Positions 8,741-20,892 of a DNA stretch of 41,101 nucleotides are shown here, one piece after another. The stretch's first letter is position 1. Every line of letters begins with the position of its first letter. The notes under the pieces are model-generated. The model had not been told where the DNA came from, ran no database searches, and worked only from the letters and a program-made list of their open reading frames with translations. The position numbers and the translations under genes were made by a program. Where the stretch lies: assembly GCA_944320945.1 (NCBI GenBank), contig CALUJK010000047.1:1-41101 (forward strand). The letters are read 5' to 3'. The DNA is from an uncultured Bacteroides sp. (lineage in GTDB: Bacteria; Bacteroidota; Bacteroidia; Bacteroidales; Bacteroidaceae).

Positions 8741-8787
8741 TAATTTAGAGTATTGAGATGAAGAAAAAATCTTTTGAAAGGATACTA

Positions 8788-8845
8788 AAGTACCCGTCTT
8801 CAGACTTTTAACGGGATTTTCCCCAAAGACTGATGGCGGGTACTT
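8788..8845 (-). terminator. Imperfect hairpin between lipoprotein and nuclease genes
   Basis: Arms of 21 nt (8788-8808 and 8825-8845) start with nine perfect pairs, AAGTACCCG/CGGGTACTT, and contain four mismatches further in. It lies 20 nt after the lipoprotein stop. The T-tract is weak, so it may be an attenuator or processing site rather than a full terminator. Confidence 0.55.
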
Positions 8846-8864
8846 CAGATATATTATCGACTAA

Positions 8865-11330
8865 TTATTCCTGTACGGAGAAGTTCCTGAATTCGATTGT
8901 CGGAGCCGCTTTATCATTGCTGATGTAGTGGAATCCGATGTGGATAGTTTGACCGTTGTAGGCGGCGAGGCTTTCCGAGGTCACTTCGTTGAATGTATAA
9001 CTGTTACCTTCGGGCAGGTTGTCGATGGCCAGTGGTTCACTCCAAGTAGCTGTGGTCGCGTCATCAGAGTAGTCCGTGGAGACGACGATGGTGAAGTGAT
9101 TGCTTAACTCCTGTCCATACAGGTGATTGATGACAAGCTCGAATTTCAACACCGGAGCAACAGAACCTTCCAATGTGATAGGAGGTGAGATAAGCCAACT
9201 GTCAGCCTTTTTGTTACCTCCCTTGTAGGCAGATGCTTTCCATCCGTAGCTGTTGTCCAGTATCCATGCGTAGCTCAGCGTTTCGTCCAACTCAATGTCT
9301 TGTGTAGTGAATCCACCATCCTGTCCACCTGTCAGTGAAGCTTCAAAGTAGATTTTTGCTTCTATCCAACTGCCTTCGCTCTTTAGGAAGATGATCGTGC
9401 TTGGCACGGCAATAGTAGTTTCTGTCCAGTTGGCACCATCGTACACAAATTCGCTGGCTGCCAGATCTCCGTCACTGTTGCTGCAATATAGTACGGCACA
9501 TACATCTTCTGCCTGAGCATACGGATAAGTTTGCTTCAAGTAGATAGGCAATGTGGTAGCGGCATCAGATACATAGGACGAGCCCATAGCGGCGTAGTCA
9601 GACGGTTGCAAAGCAGAAACTTGTGCATTGCTATTGCTGTAAGCCACCCATGCATCGGCGTCGGCGTCATATTGATAGAGGGCTGTAGCGTTAACGTCAG
9701 CAGCTGCACGGGTCGTTGCACGAGTTCCTGCGGCAGCTTCGGTTTCGGTCATTTGCTGGAAGAGGTAAACATCCCAGTAGTCGAACTCACCCGGTTCAAC
9801 GACTTTTATGTTGTAAACTTCCCATGTTGGAGCAGCAGTGGTTGTACCTACATACTTGAATGCAATTCGTATCTTTTTATTTTTATATTGAGTTAAATCA
9901 ATGTTACCAGAATTAATTTCATCCCAACCATCTCCTGCGGGCCAGTTCTCAATATTTAATTCTTCCCAAGTGGCAGTTTGTACGTTGCCTGTATAATCAG
10001 AAGAAATCCATACACTAGCATGGTTTTCGCGAGCATCACCCCTCAGGAAGTTGAGAGCCATGTCAAATGACAGAGATGGTGTATTGGCGTTAGTTAAATC
10101 AATTTCAGGGGTGATAAGCCAACTTTCTGATTCAAGGTTTTGTCCTCCTACATATGATGAACCTTTCCAATAACCATGTTCCTTATCCATTTTCCATACG
10201 TAGGTTGAACCCGAAGGTAAAGTTACATCTTTTGCTTCAAGGTTGCCATCGTCTTCATTGCTGGTTACACCAGAATAGTAAGAGCCAAATGTATAATTAG
10301 GATAAGAGCCATATTGATAACCATATTTTTCGTCTATGGTTAATTTGATAGTTCTGTTTTTTTCTATATTAACAATGGAATAAGTGCCATTACCATTCTT
10401 GTTAAAACTCCAATCGCTACCTTCTGAAGGAAATTCATTAGCAACATCGAAAGTACTGTGGGTACCTGTCATATGGAGATATTGCCCTCTCGAATTTAAT
10501 AAGGAATAGCCATTAGCTGTTGTTGCAACAGTGATGGCATATATATTTCCGTCATCGCTACTAATAATACCATCAGTTACTGTAATTGGGTCAGGATTCA
10601 TATACCCATAATCACCTGCATGCAATTCTCCACCAAACGGATAATATTGCCCATCTTTCCCTTGAGCGGCAATCACATATACACCGCCTTCTTCCGTGTT
10701 GAAGTCACTTACTTGTTTATACACCATCGGGATTTCCGAACCGCCACCGGTGCTGGGTTCCGTTTCAGAGTAAACGTAACTTACAGCCTGTACAGCGCCA
10801 TCTGCCGGATTACTGATTTTCTCTTTCAAGATATTCGGTATCTGACGGATAGTGGACGGACTGAGGAATGTTGCAGAGATGCTTTCACCCCATACTGTGC
10901 GATAATCTGAAGGCGTCAGTGTGTAAGAATTTGCATTGATTAATTGGGTGAGATAAGCAGGCAGATCCTCATAGTTGTTATAGTTTACTGTAATCTTAGA
11001 ACCGTCGCTTAAATAAGGATAAGTATCATCCAAATAAGCAGGCAGATACCACACAGCCTGTGCATCGTTGGTAAAGAAGTGATTGCTGGCTACGGCGTCC
11101 AAGGCATCTACGTAAGTTTTTCCTTCCGGGTCTTTGGAAAGGGCAATGTCCTGGTTCGCTTTTAGTTCGGAAATGCTTTTGTAGTCTGCATCGAGCAGTG
11201 TGATAGTGTCGTTCTGCACGTCCGTGGGAGTGGTGTACTCATCATATCCGGGGAAATGCTTTTCGTTATAGTCGCAGCCGGTCAATAAAAGAGCAACTGC
11301 GAACATGCTATATATAAACTTTTTATTCAT
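8865..11330 (-). CDS. Large surface lipoprotein with two anchor-J-type (cleaved-adhesin-like) modules
   Basis: An 821-residue protein with an SPII signal (LLLTGC at residues 14-19) that would be lipid-anchored, probably at the outer-membrane surface. The first 190 residues are of unknown fold. Two similar beta-sandwich modules follow at about 380-510 and 685-820. Each has the repeated order YxWxxDxxxGWK, SWLI(T/S)P, Fxxxxxxxx(R/G)xxxxNH, VS(T/S)DY and IxxxFxYxxxxxAAPTxE. These match the choice-of-anchor-J/cleaved-adhesin group of carbohydrate- or protein-binding modules. It starts 20 nt after the TonB-dependent receptor gene and takes the position a SusD protein would hold, although it shows no SusD (TPR) sequence. 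It probably binds the receptor's cargo. The ligand is not known. Confidence 0.75.
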   Translation of the reverse strand: MNKKFIYSMFAVALLLTGCDYNEKHFPGYDEYTTPTDVQNDTITLLDADYKSISELKANQDIALSKDPEGKTYVDALDAVASNHFFTNDAQAVWYLPAYLDDTYPYLSDGSKITVNYNNYEDLPAYLTQLINANSYTLTPSDYRTVWGESISATFLSPSTIRQIPNILKEKISNPADGAVQAVSYVYSETEPSTGGGSEIPMVYKQVSDFNTEEGGVYVIAAQGKDGQYYPFGGELHAGDYGYMNPDPITVTDGIISSDDGNIYAITVATTANGYSLLNSRGQYLHMTGTHSTFDVANEFPSEGSDWSFNKNGNGTYSIVNIEKNRTIKLTIDEKYGYQYGSYPNYTFGSYYSGVTSNEDDGNLEAKDVTLPSGSTYVWKMDKEHGYWKGSSYVGGQNLESESWLITPEIDLTNANTPSLSFDMALNFLRGDARENHASVWISSDYTGNVQTATWEELNIENWPAGDGWDEINSGNIDLTQYKNKKIRIAFKYVGTTTAAPTWEVYNIKVVEPGEFDYWDVYLFQQMTETEAAAGTRATTRAAADVNATALYQYDADADAWVAYSNSNAQVSALQPSDYAAMGSSYVSDAATTLPIYLKQTYPYAQAEDVCAVLYCSNSDGDLAASEFVYDGANWTETTIAVPSTIIFLKSEGSWIEAKIYFEASLTGGQDGGFTTQDIELDETLSYAWILDNSYGWKASAYKGGNKKADSWLISPPITLEGSVAPVLKFELVINHLYGQELSNHFTIVVSTDYSDDATTATWSEPLAIDNLPEGNSYTFNEVTSESLAAYNGQTIHIGFHYISNDKAAPTIEFRNFSVQE

Positions 11331-11350
11331 AATCGTTGGTTCTTAAAGGT

Positions 11351-14062
11351 TTAGAAATCGAACTTCAGTCTTACCGAATAAGTGCGTCCGAAGCCGTAGA
11401 GTACGCGGGTTGCTGTCAGCCAGTCGTGGTTACTTCCGTCACGTGCATCGGCAATGTACTCTTGGCTAAACAGGTTGTTCACGTTGCCGCTCAGTGTGGC
11501 ACGTATTTTACCGAAGTCGAACGAATAACCGGCACTTAAATCGAATGTCTGATACCAAGGAATCTCCCACGGTTCGCTTACTACATATTCTTCTCCAATC
11601 TGTGCAGAACCGGCATCAATGTCGTAGTCTGCATAGTTGCGGGCTGCTACGTTCCAGTCAATGCCAATACGCAAACCTTTCATCGGGCGAACGGTTACAC
11701 CCAAGGCGGCTGTGGTTTGTGCAGAACCACCTACGTGAATGTTATCCATTTTGATACGGGCACGATATTGTTCCAAGTCTTCTGTACCTGCCGGTACTGG
11801 CGTGCCACGGGTATCAGCCAGCATTTGTCCTTGCGAGTCGAATACGAAACCGGTAGCTGTGCCGTTCCAACGCCAATCACCCCATGAGAACATACCGTTG
11901 ATGCTTAACCAGCGGAAAGGATTAGATTCGAAGTCAAGTTCAATACCCATGTGGTTGGCATCAGCACCTGTCATGTTCAGTGTCCAACGGTCTTCTGAAC
12001 CGTCTTCTCTGGTAAAGAAGCTACTATCATACAAAGTCTTATTCATCCATTTTGTATAATAAGCGTTCACGTTAGCCGAGAAGAAACGGCTGCGGAAACC
12101 GTAACCTACCTCGAATGACATGATAGATTCATTTTTGGCATCATTATTACGTGCGTGGGAAGTTTGTGAGTTGATGAACGAAGTGTCAAATTTCGGTGCA
12201 CGGCTCACATAACCGGCATTGAAGAATACATTGTGGTTTTCCGTCAGGTTGTAGTTTACACCTGCTTTGACGTTTCCACCAGGATAGTGCTTCTTGCTGG
12301 ATTTGGCTTGAGCTTCTTCGTAATAGAAACGGTCGTAACGCCAGTAGCTGGTGTTAGATGCACCGCCTGCTACAAAAGCACTAAGTTTGTCGTAATTGTA
12401 TTCTAATTGAGCAAATACGCCTTCAGACATGACGAAGCCATCGTAGTTACGACGCAAGACATCGCCTACAGTCAATTTTTCGTTTACGTATGAACTGTTT
12501 CCGGCAATCGGCTTGTTGCTCGGGTCAATGGCGCTACGGTTGTAGCTGTCCACAAAATAATCGCCACCGAAAAGGTCTATCAAAACATCTTGGTGCAGAC
12601 CTTTGTAGTAACGCAAGTCAATACCTGCATAAAAATCGAGGAAATCACCGAATTTAGTTGTATAAGTTGACAACAGGCCGTACCACATATGGTCGTTCAG
12701 CATCTTGCTCATTACCATTCTGGAACCGGTTGTACTTTCGGCGTTCAGTTGTTCTACGGCATCATAGTCGAATGTACCATCCGGACGGCGGAATGTGTTA
12801 TTTACCAATCCGTTGGAAGCACCATACCATGAGCTGTTGTATTGGTTATCTCCCGTACCGCGATAACCGTGACCGCGACCGATGGAAACATAAAGTGCTG
12901 TACTAAGACTTGACTTAGCATCGATTTGCCACAAGTGATTTAATGAAATCTGCGGTTTGTGATAGGAGTTACGTGAAGAGTTGTAAGCCTGTCCATTGCG
13001 ATAACCGAAAGTGGGGTTATATTTATAAGGACTGTCGTCGCCCATGTATTGTTTTACCCGTTGCCATTCCTTGATGGTCAAACCATTTTGGTTACTGCGT
13101 TGGTTATGCCATTGAGGAGCACCGAAAGCAGTCAATGAAAGTTGATGGTTGTCATTAAAGCGCTTGGCGATGCTGGCAAACCATGTGTAGCTTTCAAATT
13201 CAGTTCCTTGAATGTAACCGTCGCCCCATTCTTTACCACCAAGCAGGGTGAATGCCCATCCGTCTTTAGTTAAACCGGAAGAGATATTGAATAACACTTT
13301 GTTACGTCCGTCGTTACCCATTTGGTATGATACAAAACCTCCTTTTTTAGCATCTGTTGTTTTGGTAATGATGTTGATAGAACCACCCACTGCCGGAGAA
13401 GCCACTTTAGCCGCACCCAAACCGCGTTGTACCTGAATGTTGCGTGTTACATCAGATAGTCCGGACCAGTTAGACCAATATACCAAGTTGTTTTCCATAC
13501 CGTTCATCGGCACACCGTTAATCATTAATGCCACATTGTCGCTGTCGAAACCACGGATACGGGTTTGTGCATCACCATAACCACCACCATCTTTAGTGAC
13601 ATATACACCTGGAGTGGATTTCAAAATTTCAGGGAATTCTTGTCCACCCAGTTTCTCTTCGATGTACACCGGTCCTACGGTGTAAGAAGCTACCGGTGTC
13701 TTACGTGCTACGGCTACAGTTGATGTAATCGTCACGTCGGCCAGCATTACCGCATCTGTTTCCATTTGAATGACACCTAAATCTACAGAAGCTCCCTTCT
13801 GCGTGATTTTCTTTTTCAGATCTTTGTAACCTACATACTTAAATAATAATGTGCCTCCCTGAGCAACGCTTTGCTTAAAATTACCGTCGACATCGGTCAC
13901 CGATCCTTGTGATGTACCTTCTACCATGACGGCAGCACCTACCAAGGGGTCACCTGTTTCGGCATCGACCAGCTGCCCCTTTACTGTTGTTTGCGCTAAT
14001 ACTGTAGAGCTAAAAGCCGACAGTACAGCCACTAACAGAAAATGAATTAGACTCTTTCTCAT
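11351..14062 (-). CDS. TonB-dependent outer-membrane receptor
   Basis: A 903-residue outer-membrane transporter. A signal peptide (residues 1-24, ending VLAQ) is followed by a carboxypeptidase-regulatory-like domain (about 26-110, GQLVDAETGDPLVGAAV), the plug (about 120-240, with IRGFDSDNVALMINGVPMNG and GSINIITKT) and a 22-strand barrel ending in the terminal aromatic residue of YSVRLKFDF. It imports a cargo using TonB-ExbBD energy. No SusD gene follows. Instead a 20-nt gap leads to a lipoprotein with anchor-J modules and then to a broken nuclease gene. Cargo could be a nucleic-acid product, a peptide or a metal complex; the context hints at nucleic-acid-derived nutrients, but this is inference. 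Confidence 0.93.
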   Translation of the reverse strand: MRKSLIHFLLVAVLSAFSSTVLAQTTVKGQLVDAETGDPLVGAAVMVEGTSQGSVTDVDGNFKQSVAQGGTLLFKYVGYKDLKKKITQKGASVDLGVIQMETDAVMLADVTITSTVAVARKTPVASYTVGPVYIEEKLGGQEFPEILKSTPGVYVTKDGGGYGDAQTRIRGFDSDNVALMINGVPMNGMENNLVYWSNWSGLSDVTRNIQVQRGLGAAKVASPAVGGSINIITKTTDAKKGGFVSYQMGNDGRNKVLFNISSGLTKDGWAFTLLGGKEWGDGYIQGTEFESYTWFASIAKRFNDNHQLSLTAFGAPQWHNQRSNQNGLTIKEWQRVKQYMGDDSPYKYNPTFGYRNGQAYNSSRNSYHKPQISLNHLWQIDAKSSLSTALYVSIGRGHGYRGTGDNQYNSSWYGASNGLVNNTFRRPDGTFDYDAVEQLNAESTTGSRMVMSKMLNDHMWYGLLSTYTTKFGDFLDFYAGIDLRYYKGLHQDVLIDLFGGDYFVDSYNRSAIDPSNKPIAGNSSYVNEKLTVGDVLRRNYDGFVMSEGVFAQLEYNYDKLSAFVAGGASNTSYWRYDRFYYEEAQAKSSKKHYPGGNVKAGVNYNLTENHNVFFNAGYVSRAPKFDTSFINSQTSHARNNDAKNESIMSFEVGYGFRSRFFSANVNAYYTKWMNKTLYDSSFFTREDGSEDRWTLNMTGADANHMGIELDFESNPFRWLSINGMFSWGDWRWNGTATGFVFDSQGQMLADTRGTPVPAGTEDLEQYRARIKMDNIHVGGSAQTTAALGVTVRPMKGLRIGIDWNVAARNYADYDIDAGSAQIGEEYVVSEPWEIPWYQTFDLSAGYSFDFGKIRATLSGNVNNLFSQEYIADARDGSNHDWLTATRVLYGFGRTYSVRLKFDF

Positions 14063-14105
14063 AAATCTACTTAGTTAATTGAGTGTTAATTTATGTTTTA
14101 CGCTG

Positions 14106-14113
14106 CAAATATA
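14106..14113 (-). promoter_or_regulatory. -7 box (TATATTTG) for the receptor operon
   Basis: A perfect TAnnTTTG on the minus strand, 43 nt upstream of the receptor ATG. The -33 element is not clear. The rest of 14063-14270 is AT-rich and shows nothing else. Confidence 0.5.
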
Positions 14114-14270
14114 TAGAATTAAAACAGGAAACATATTAAGATTCTACTACAATTTTCCAAAGTATTTTTGAGATAAAAACGTTTTTTGTATCAAAAAAGT
14201 TCAAAGAATCTTGTGTTTTTATGGGGAAAGTTTGAAGAAGTTGAAGTGGGGAGGGGAGTAAAAATACAAC

Positions 14271-14296
14271 ATGGCACGCAGAATTCTGCGTGCCAT
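14271..14296 (-). terminator. Perfect 26-bp palindrome after ettA
   Basis: ATGGCACGCAG and CTGCGTGCCAT flank a central AATT, giving an 11-bp perfect stem with a 4-nt loop (13 bp if fully cruciform), 14 nt after the ettA stop. On the ettA strand it is followed by a T-rich stretch (GTTGTATTTTT), so it is most likely the ettA terminator. Confidence 0.7.
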
Positions 14297-14310
14297 ATCC
14301 ACTCCGGAAT

Positions 14311-16008
14311 TTAATCTGCCATTAATTTCCGGTAGCGTACACGGGTCGGTTCTTCTTTACCGAGACGTTTTAATTTATTGGCTTCGTATTCGGAATAGGA
14401 ACCTTCGAAGAAAAATACATTAGAATTGCCCTCGAACGCCAAAATATGCGTACAGATACGGTCGAGGAACCAACGGTCGTGACTGATGACAACTGCACAC
14501 CCGGCAAAATCTTCCAGACCTTCTTCCAAAGCACGCAAAGTGTTGACGTCAATGTCGTTTGTCGGCTCGTCCAATAAGAGTACGTTACCTTCTTCTTTTA
14601 GTGCCATGGCTAAATGCAGACGGTTGCGTTCACCACCGGACAATACGCCGCACATCTTTTCTTGGTCGGCACCGGAGAAGTTGAACCGGCTGAGGTAGGC
14701 ACGTGCATTGATGTCACGTCCGCCCATGCGAATGAGGTCGTTACCTCCTGAAATGACTTGATATACACTCTTGTTGGGGTCAATATCCTTGTGCTGTTGA
14801 TCCACATAGGCCACTTTAACGGTTTCACCCACTTCGAATTCACCACTGTCTGGCTTCTCCAGTCCCATGATGAGGCGGAACAAAGTCGTCTTTCCGGCGC
14901 CGTTAGGCCCGATGATGCCTACAATGCCATTTGGAGGAAGCATGAAGTTAAGGTCGTCGAACAGCAGTTTGTCGCCGAACGCTTTGGCTACGTGTTTGGC
15001 TTCAATCACTTTATTACCTAAGCGTGGACCATTGGGAATGAAGATTTCTAGTTTTTCTTCTTTCTCCTTCACATCTTCATTCAGCAATTTGTCATAAGAG
15101 TTCAGACGCGCTTTACCTTTGGCTTGACGCGCTTTAGGAGCCATGCGCACCCATTCCAATTCGCGTTCCAATGTCTTGCGGCGTTTGCTGGCTACTTTTT
15201 CTTCCATTTCCATACGTTTGGTCTTTTGTTCCAACCAGCTGGAGTAGTTGCCTTTCCATGGAATACCTTCGCCACGGTCCAGTTCCAGAATCCAACCGGC
15301 TACGTGGTCTAAGAAGTAGCGGTCGTGTGTCACGGCAATCACTGTACCTTCGTATTGTTGCAAGTGTTGTTCAAGCCAATCGATGGATTCGGCATCAAGG
15401 TGGTTGGTAGGTTCGTCCAACAATAGGATGTCAGGTTTTTGTAAAAGCAAGCGGCAGAGTGCAACGCGGCGACGTTCACCACCGGAGAGATGTTCCACGG
15501 ATTGCTCTTCGGGCGGGCAGCGCAAAGCATCCATGGCACGTTCCAGCTTGCTGTCTAAGTTCCACGCGTCGGTAGCGTCAATGATATCTTGCAGTTCTGC
15601 CTGACGAGCGAAGAGTTGATTCATCTTTTCTTCATCTTCGTAATATTCGGGCAAACCGAACTTTTGGTTGATTTCTTCATATTCGTTCAGTGCATCCACA
15701 ATGGGCTGCACACCTTCCATTACGACTTCTTTTACTGTTTTGGTCGGGTCTAGGTAAGGCTCCTGTGCCAAATATCCTACTGAATATCCGGGAGAGAATA
15801 CAACTTCGCCTTGATAAGATTTGTCCAGTCCGGCGATAATTTTCAACAACGTGGATTTACCGGAGCCGTTCAAACCGATGATTCCGATTTTTGCTCCATA
15901 GAAGAACGACAGGTAAATGTCCTTCAATACCTGTTTGTTGTTTTGCGGGATGATTTTGTTCAGTCCCACCATCGAAAAAATGATTTTCTTGTCGTCAACT
16001 GTTGCCAT
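14311..16008 (-). CDS. ettA: ABC-F translation factor EttA
   Basis: A 565-residue, soluble ABC-F protein with two ATPase domains and no membrane part. EttA binds the ribosomal E site and gates entry into the elongation cycle according to the ATP/ADP ratio. First domain: Walker A GLNGSGKST (about residues 44-52), signature LSGGERRR, Walker B LLLDEPTNHLD. The charged P-site tRNA interaction linker follows (about 245-325, with KAKARLNSYDKLL or close variants). Second domain: GPNGAGKTT, LSGGERNR, LLLDEPTNDID. Length and the N-terminus (FSMVGLNKIIPQNNKQVLKDI) fit EttA rather than Uup or an antibiotic-resistance ABC-F. A -7 box, TATATTTG, lies at 16036-16043 on the same strand. Confidence 0.93.
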   Translation of the reverse strand: MATVDDKKIIFSMVGLNKIIPQNNKQVLKDIYLSFFYGAKIGIIGLNGSGKSTLLKIIAGLDKSYQGEVVFSPGYSVGYLAQEPYLDPTKTVKEVVMEGVQPIVDALNEYEEINQKFGLPEYYEDEEKMNQLFARQAELQDIIDATDAWNLDSKLERAMDALRCPPEEQSVEHLSGGERRRVALCRLLLQKPDILLLDEPTNHLDAESIDWLEQHLQQYEGTVIAVTHDRYFLDHVAGWILELDRGEGIPWKGNYSSWLEQKTKRMEMEEKVASKRRKTLERELEWVRMAPKARQAKGKARLNSYDKLLNEDVKEKEEKLEIFIPNGPRLGNKVIEAKHVAKAFGDKLLFDDLNFMLPPNGIVGIIGPNGAGKTTLFRLIMGLEKPDSGEFEVGETVKVAYVDQQHKDIDPNKSVYQVISGGNDLIRMGGRDINARAYLSRFNFSGADQEKMCGVLSGGERNRLHLAMALKEEGNVLLLDEPTNDIDVNTLRALEEGLEDFAGCAVVISHDRWFLDRICTHILAFEGNSNVFFFEGSYSEYEANKLKRLGKEEPTRVRYRKLMAD

Positions 16009-16035
16009 TGTATTTATCTATATATGTTCTGACGG

Positions 16036-16043
16036 CAAATATA
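16036..16043 (-). promoter_or_regulatory. -7 box (TATATTTG) for ettA
   Basis: A perfect TAnnTTTG, 27 nt upstream of the ettA ATG on the minus strand. No clear -33 partner. It lies close to the end of repeat copy A. Confidence 0.5.
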
Positions 16044-16073
16044 CGAAAAAAAGTAGTTATTCGGATAAGAAGT

Positions 16074-16272
16074 AATTTGTGTAAATACATTACTTTTCGG
16101 GAGAAAGTGCCCATACCCGCTCAGAAGGTGTTGTGGCAGGGGCTTGTTCCGAAAGGCTTCGGAGCACGAACGAAAAGGCTTCGGAACGCGTTCCAAAAGG
16201 CTTTCGAGTACGCTCCCAAAGGCTTCGGAGCAAACGGCTTGTTATATGATGTTTCGTTTGTGCGTATATTTT
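16074..16272 (-). repeat. Dispersed intergenic repeat, copy A (inverted relative to B and C)
   Basis: About 200 bp, one of three related copies in this window. Its core is four consecutive 22-nt units (16147-16168, 16169-16190, 16191-16212, 16213-16234), each a variant of TTCCGAAAGGCTTCGGAGCA and partly self-complementary. Shared flanks in the same order are TACATTACTT, CTCAGAAGGT, and, past the core, CAAACGGC and an outer TATATTTT. It fills most of the 435-bp ettA/beta-galactosidase gap. The rest of that gap (16273-16443) is AT-rich and holds only a weak promoter-like TATCTTTA at 16393-16400. Confidence 0.85.
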
Positions 16273-16437
16273 ACCGTTTCAACTGAAACCGAAAAACAAA
16301 ACAGGTATTTTCGTAGGTAGTATGGCCTTTGGGAAAATAAGGCATAATGATAAAATGTTGCATCATGCTTACGTTGTTTATGGAATAAATCTTATCTTTA
16401 CCCCCATAATCTTTGAAACTAATAAATCTTTGAATAA

Positions 16438-19542
<3,105 letters not shown>

Positions 19543-19565
19543 TTGTAATTATAGAGTATATAGAG

Positions 19566-20744
19566 ATGGAAAGGACGTGGAGATGGTTTGGCAAGAAAGA
19601 TAAGATTACGCTGGACATGTTGCGGCAAATCGGTGTGGAAGGCATTGTAACAGCTTTGCATGAAGTACCTAACGGAGAAGTGTGGACGCTGGAAGCAATT
19701 GAGGAGATGAAAGCATATATTGCCGCGCATGGCCTGCGCTGGTCGATAGTGGAGAGTCTGCCTGTGTGTGAAGACATTAAATATGGCGGAGCGGAACGTG
19801 ACCGGTTGATAGAGAATTATAAGATGAGTCTGGCTAACCTCGGCAGAGCAGGGGTCAGGACGGTATGTTATAATTTTATGCCTGTAATTGATTGGATTCG
19901 TACCGATTTGCAGCATCCATGGGAAGATGGCACTTCGTCACTCTATTTCGACCGGATTCGTTTTGCCTATTTCGACCTTTGCATTTTGCAGCGTGACGGG
20001 GCAGAGAAGGATTACACGGATGAAGAGCTGGCGAAAGTGGTTGCACTGGGTGAGACGATTTCTGAGGCAGAGAAGGATGAACTGATAGATACTATTATCG
20101 TCAAGACACAGGGCTTTGTCAATGGCAACATTAAGGAAGGGGATAAGAATCCGGTTCGTATCTTCAAAGACTTGCTGTCTCTATATGCGGATATTGACCG
20201 GGGAGCTTTGCGTGAGAATCTGCGCTATTTCCTTGCTGCGATTATGCCCGTGTGCGAAGCATATAATATAAATATGTGTATTCATCCCGATGACCCTCCT
20301 TACCAGATGCTGGGATTGCCGCGCATTGTTACAAGTGGGGAAGATATCGATTGGCTGCTGCATGCGGTGGATAATCCTCATAACGGATTGACGTTTTGTG
20401 CCGGTTCATTGAGTGCCGGTTTACAGAATGATGTGCCGGAATTGGCGCGGCGGTTTGCACAGCGGACACATTTTGTGCATCTGCGTAGCACCGATGTGTT
20501 GCCGGACGGTAATTTTATTGAAGCATCGCATTTAGGTGGTAGAGCGCATCTCATCGAATTGATTCGTATTTTCGAAAAAGAACGTCCGGATGTGCCTATG
20601 CGTGTGGATCATGGCCGTTTGATGTTGGATGATGCGGAGAAAGGGTATAATCCCGGTTATTCGTTTCATGGGCGAATGTTGGCTCTGGCACAAGTAGAAG
20701 GTATGATGGCGGTAGTGAAAGATGAGCTGCATGGTACGTTGTAG
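19566..20744 (+). CDS. uxuA: Mannonate dehydratase
   Basis: Dehydrates D-mannonate to 2-keto-3-deoxygluconate in the cytoplasmic breakdown of D-glucuronate. It has 392 residues, the family's usual length, and a TIM-barrel fold. Family features include the N-terminal RTWRWFGKKDKITLDMLRQ, GVEGIVTALHEVP, the metal-site region NMCIHPDDPP, and a late RVDHGRLM segment. It begins 23 nt after the beta-galactosidase gene, so the two are likely an operon. The other hexuronate genes (uxuB, uxaC) are not in this window. Confidence 0.95.
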   Translation: MERTWRWFGKKDKITLDMLRQIGVEGIVTALHEVPNGEVWTLEAIEEMKAYIAAHGLRWSIVESLPVCEDIKYGGAERDRLIENYKMSLANLGRAGVRTVCYNFMPVIDWIRTDLQHPWEDGTSSLYFDRIRFAYFDLCILQRDGAEKDYTDEELAKVVALGETISEAEKDELIDTIIVKTQGFVNGNIKEGDKNPVRIFKDLLSLYADIDRGALRENLRYFLAAIMPVCEAYNINMCIHPDDPPYQMLGLPRIVTSGEDIDWLLHAVDNPHNGLTFCAGSLSAGLQNDVPELARRFAQRTHFVHLRSTDVLPDGNFIEASHLGGRAHLIELIRIFEKERPDVPMRVDHGRLMLDDAEKGYNPGYSFHGRMLALAQVEGMMAVVKDELHGTL

Positions 20745-20762
20745 GATAGATAAATAGTAGAT

Positions 20763-20778
20763 TATGTTGCATAACATA
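20763..20778. promoter_or_regulatory. CRP-like palindrome upstream of fusA2
   Basis: TATGTT-GCAT-AACATA: perfect 6-bp half-sites with a 4-nt spacer. Its centre is about 68 nt upstream of the transcription start predicted from the -7 box at 20824-20831, a position used by CRP-type activators. In B. thetaiotaomicron fusA2 is known to be activated by the CRP-family regulator Cur; that this palindrome is its site is inference. Confidence 0.5.
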
Positions 20779-20802
20779 GTTTAGTAACACCGTCATACTT
20801 AT

Positions 20803-20831
20803 TGTTTATCTTTCAATTAATTCTTAATTTG
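20803..20831 (+). promoter_or_regulatory. Probable fusA2 promoter
   Basis: TTG (20803-20805), an 18-nt spacer and TTAATTTG (20824-20831, one mismatch to TAnnTTTG). The imperfect -7 box suits an activator-dependent promoter. It leaves a leader of about 55 nt. Confidence 0.45.
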
Positions 20832-20892
20832 CGCCTCACAAAAATTAGAGCATCGTTAGAATGCTGAGTATTCACTTTAAATCTTAGATATC

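Noticed and set aside
16014-16286. ORFs on both strands within repeat copy A (60 and 94 aa).
   Set aside because: Their sequence follows the 22-nt repeat units (RTKRLRNA-type), so they are repeat artefacts.
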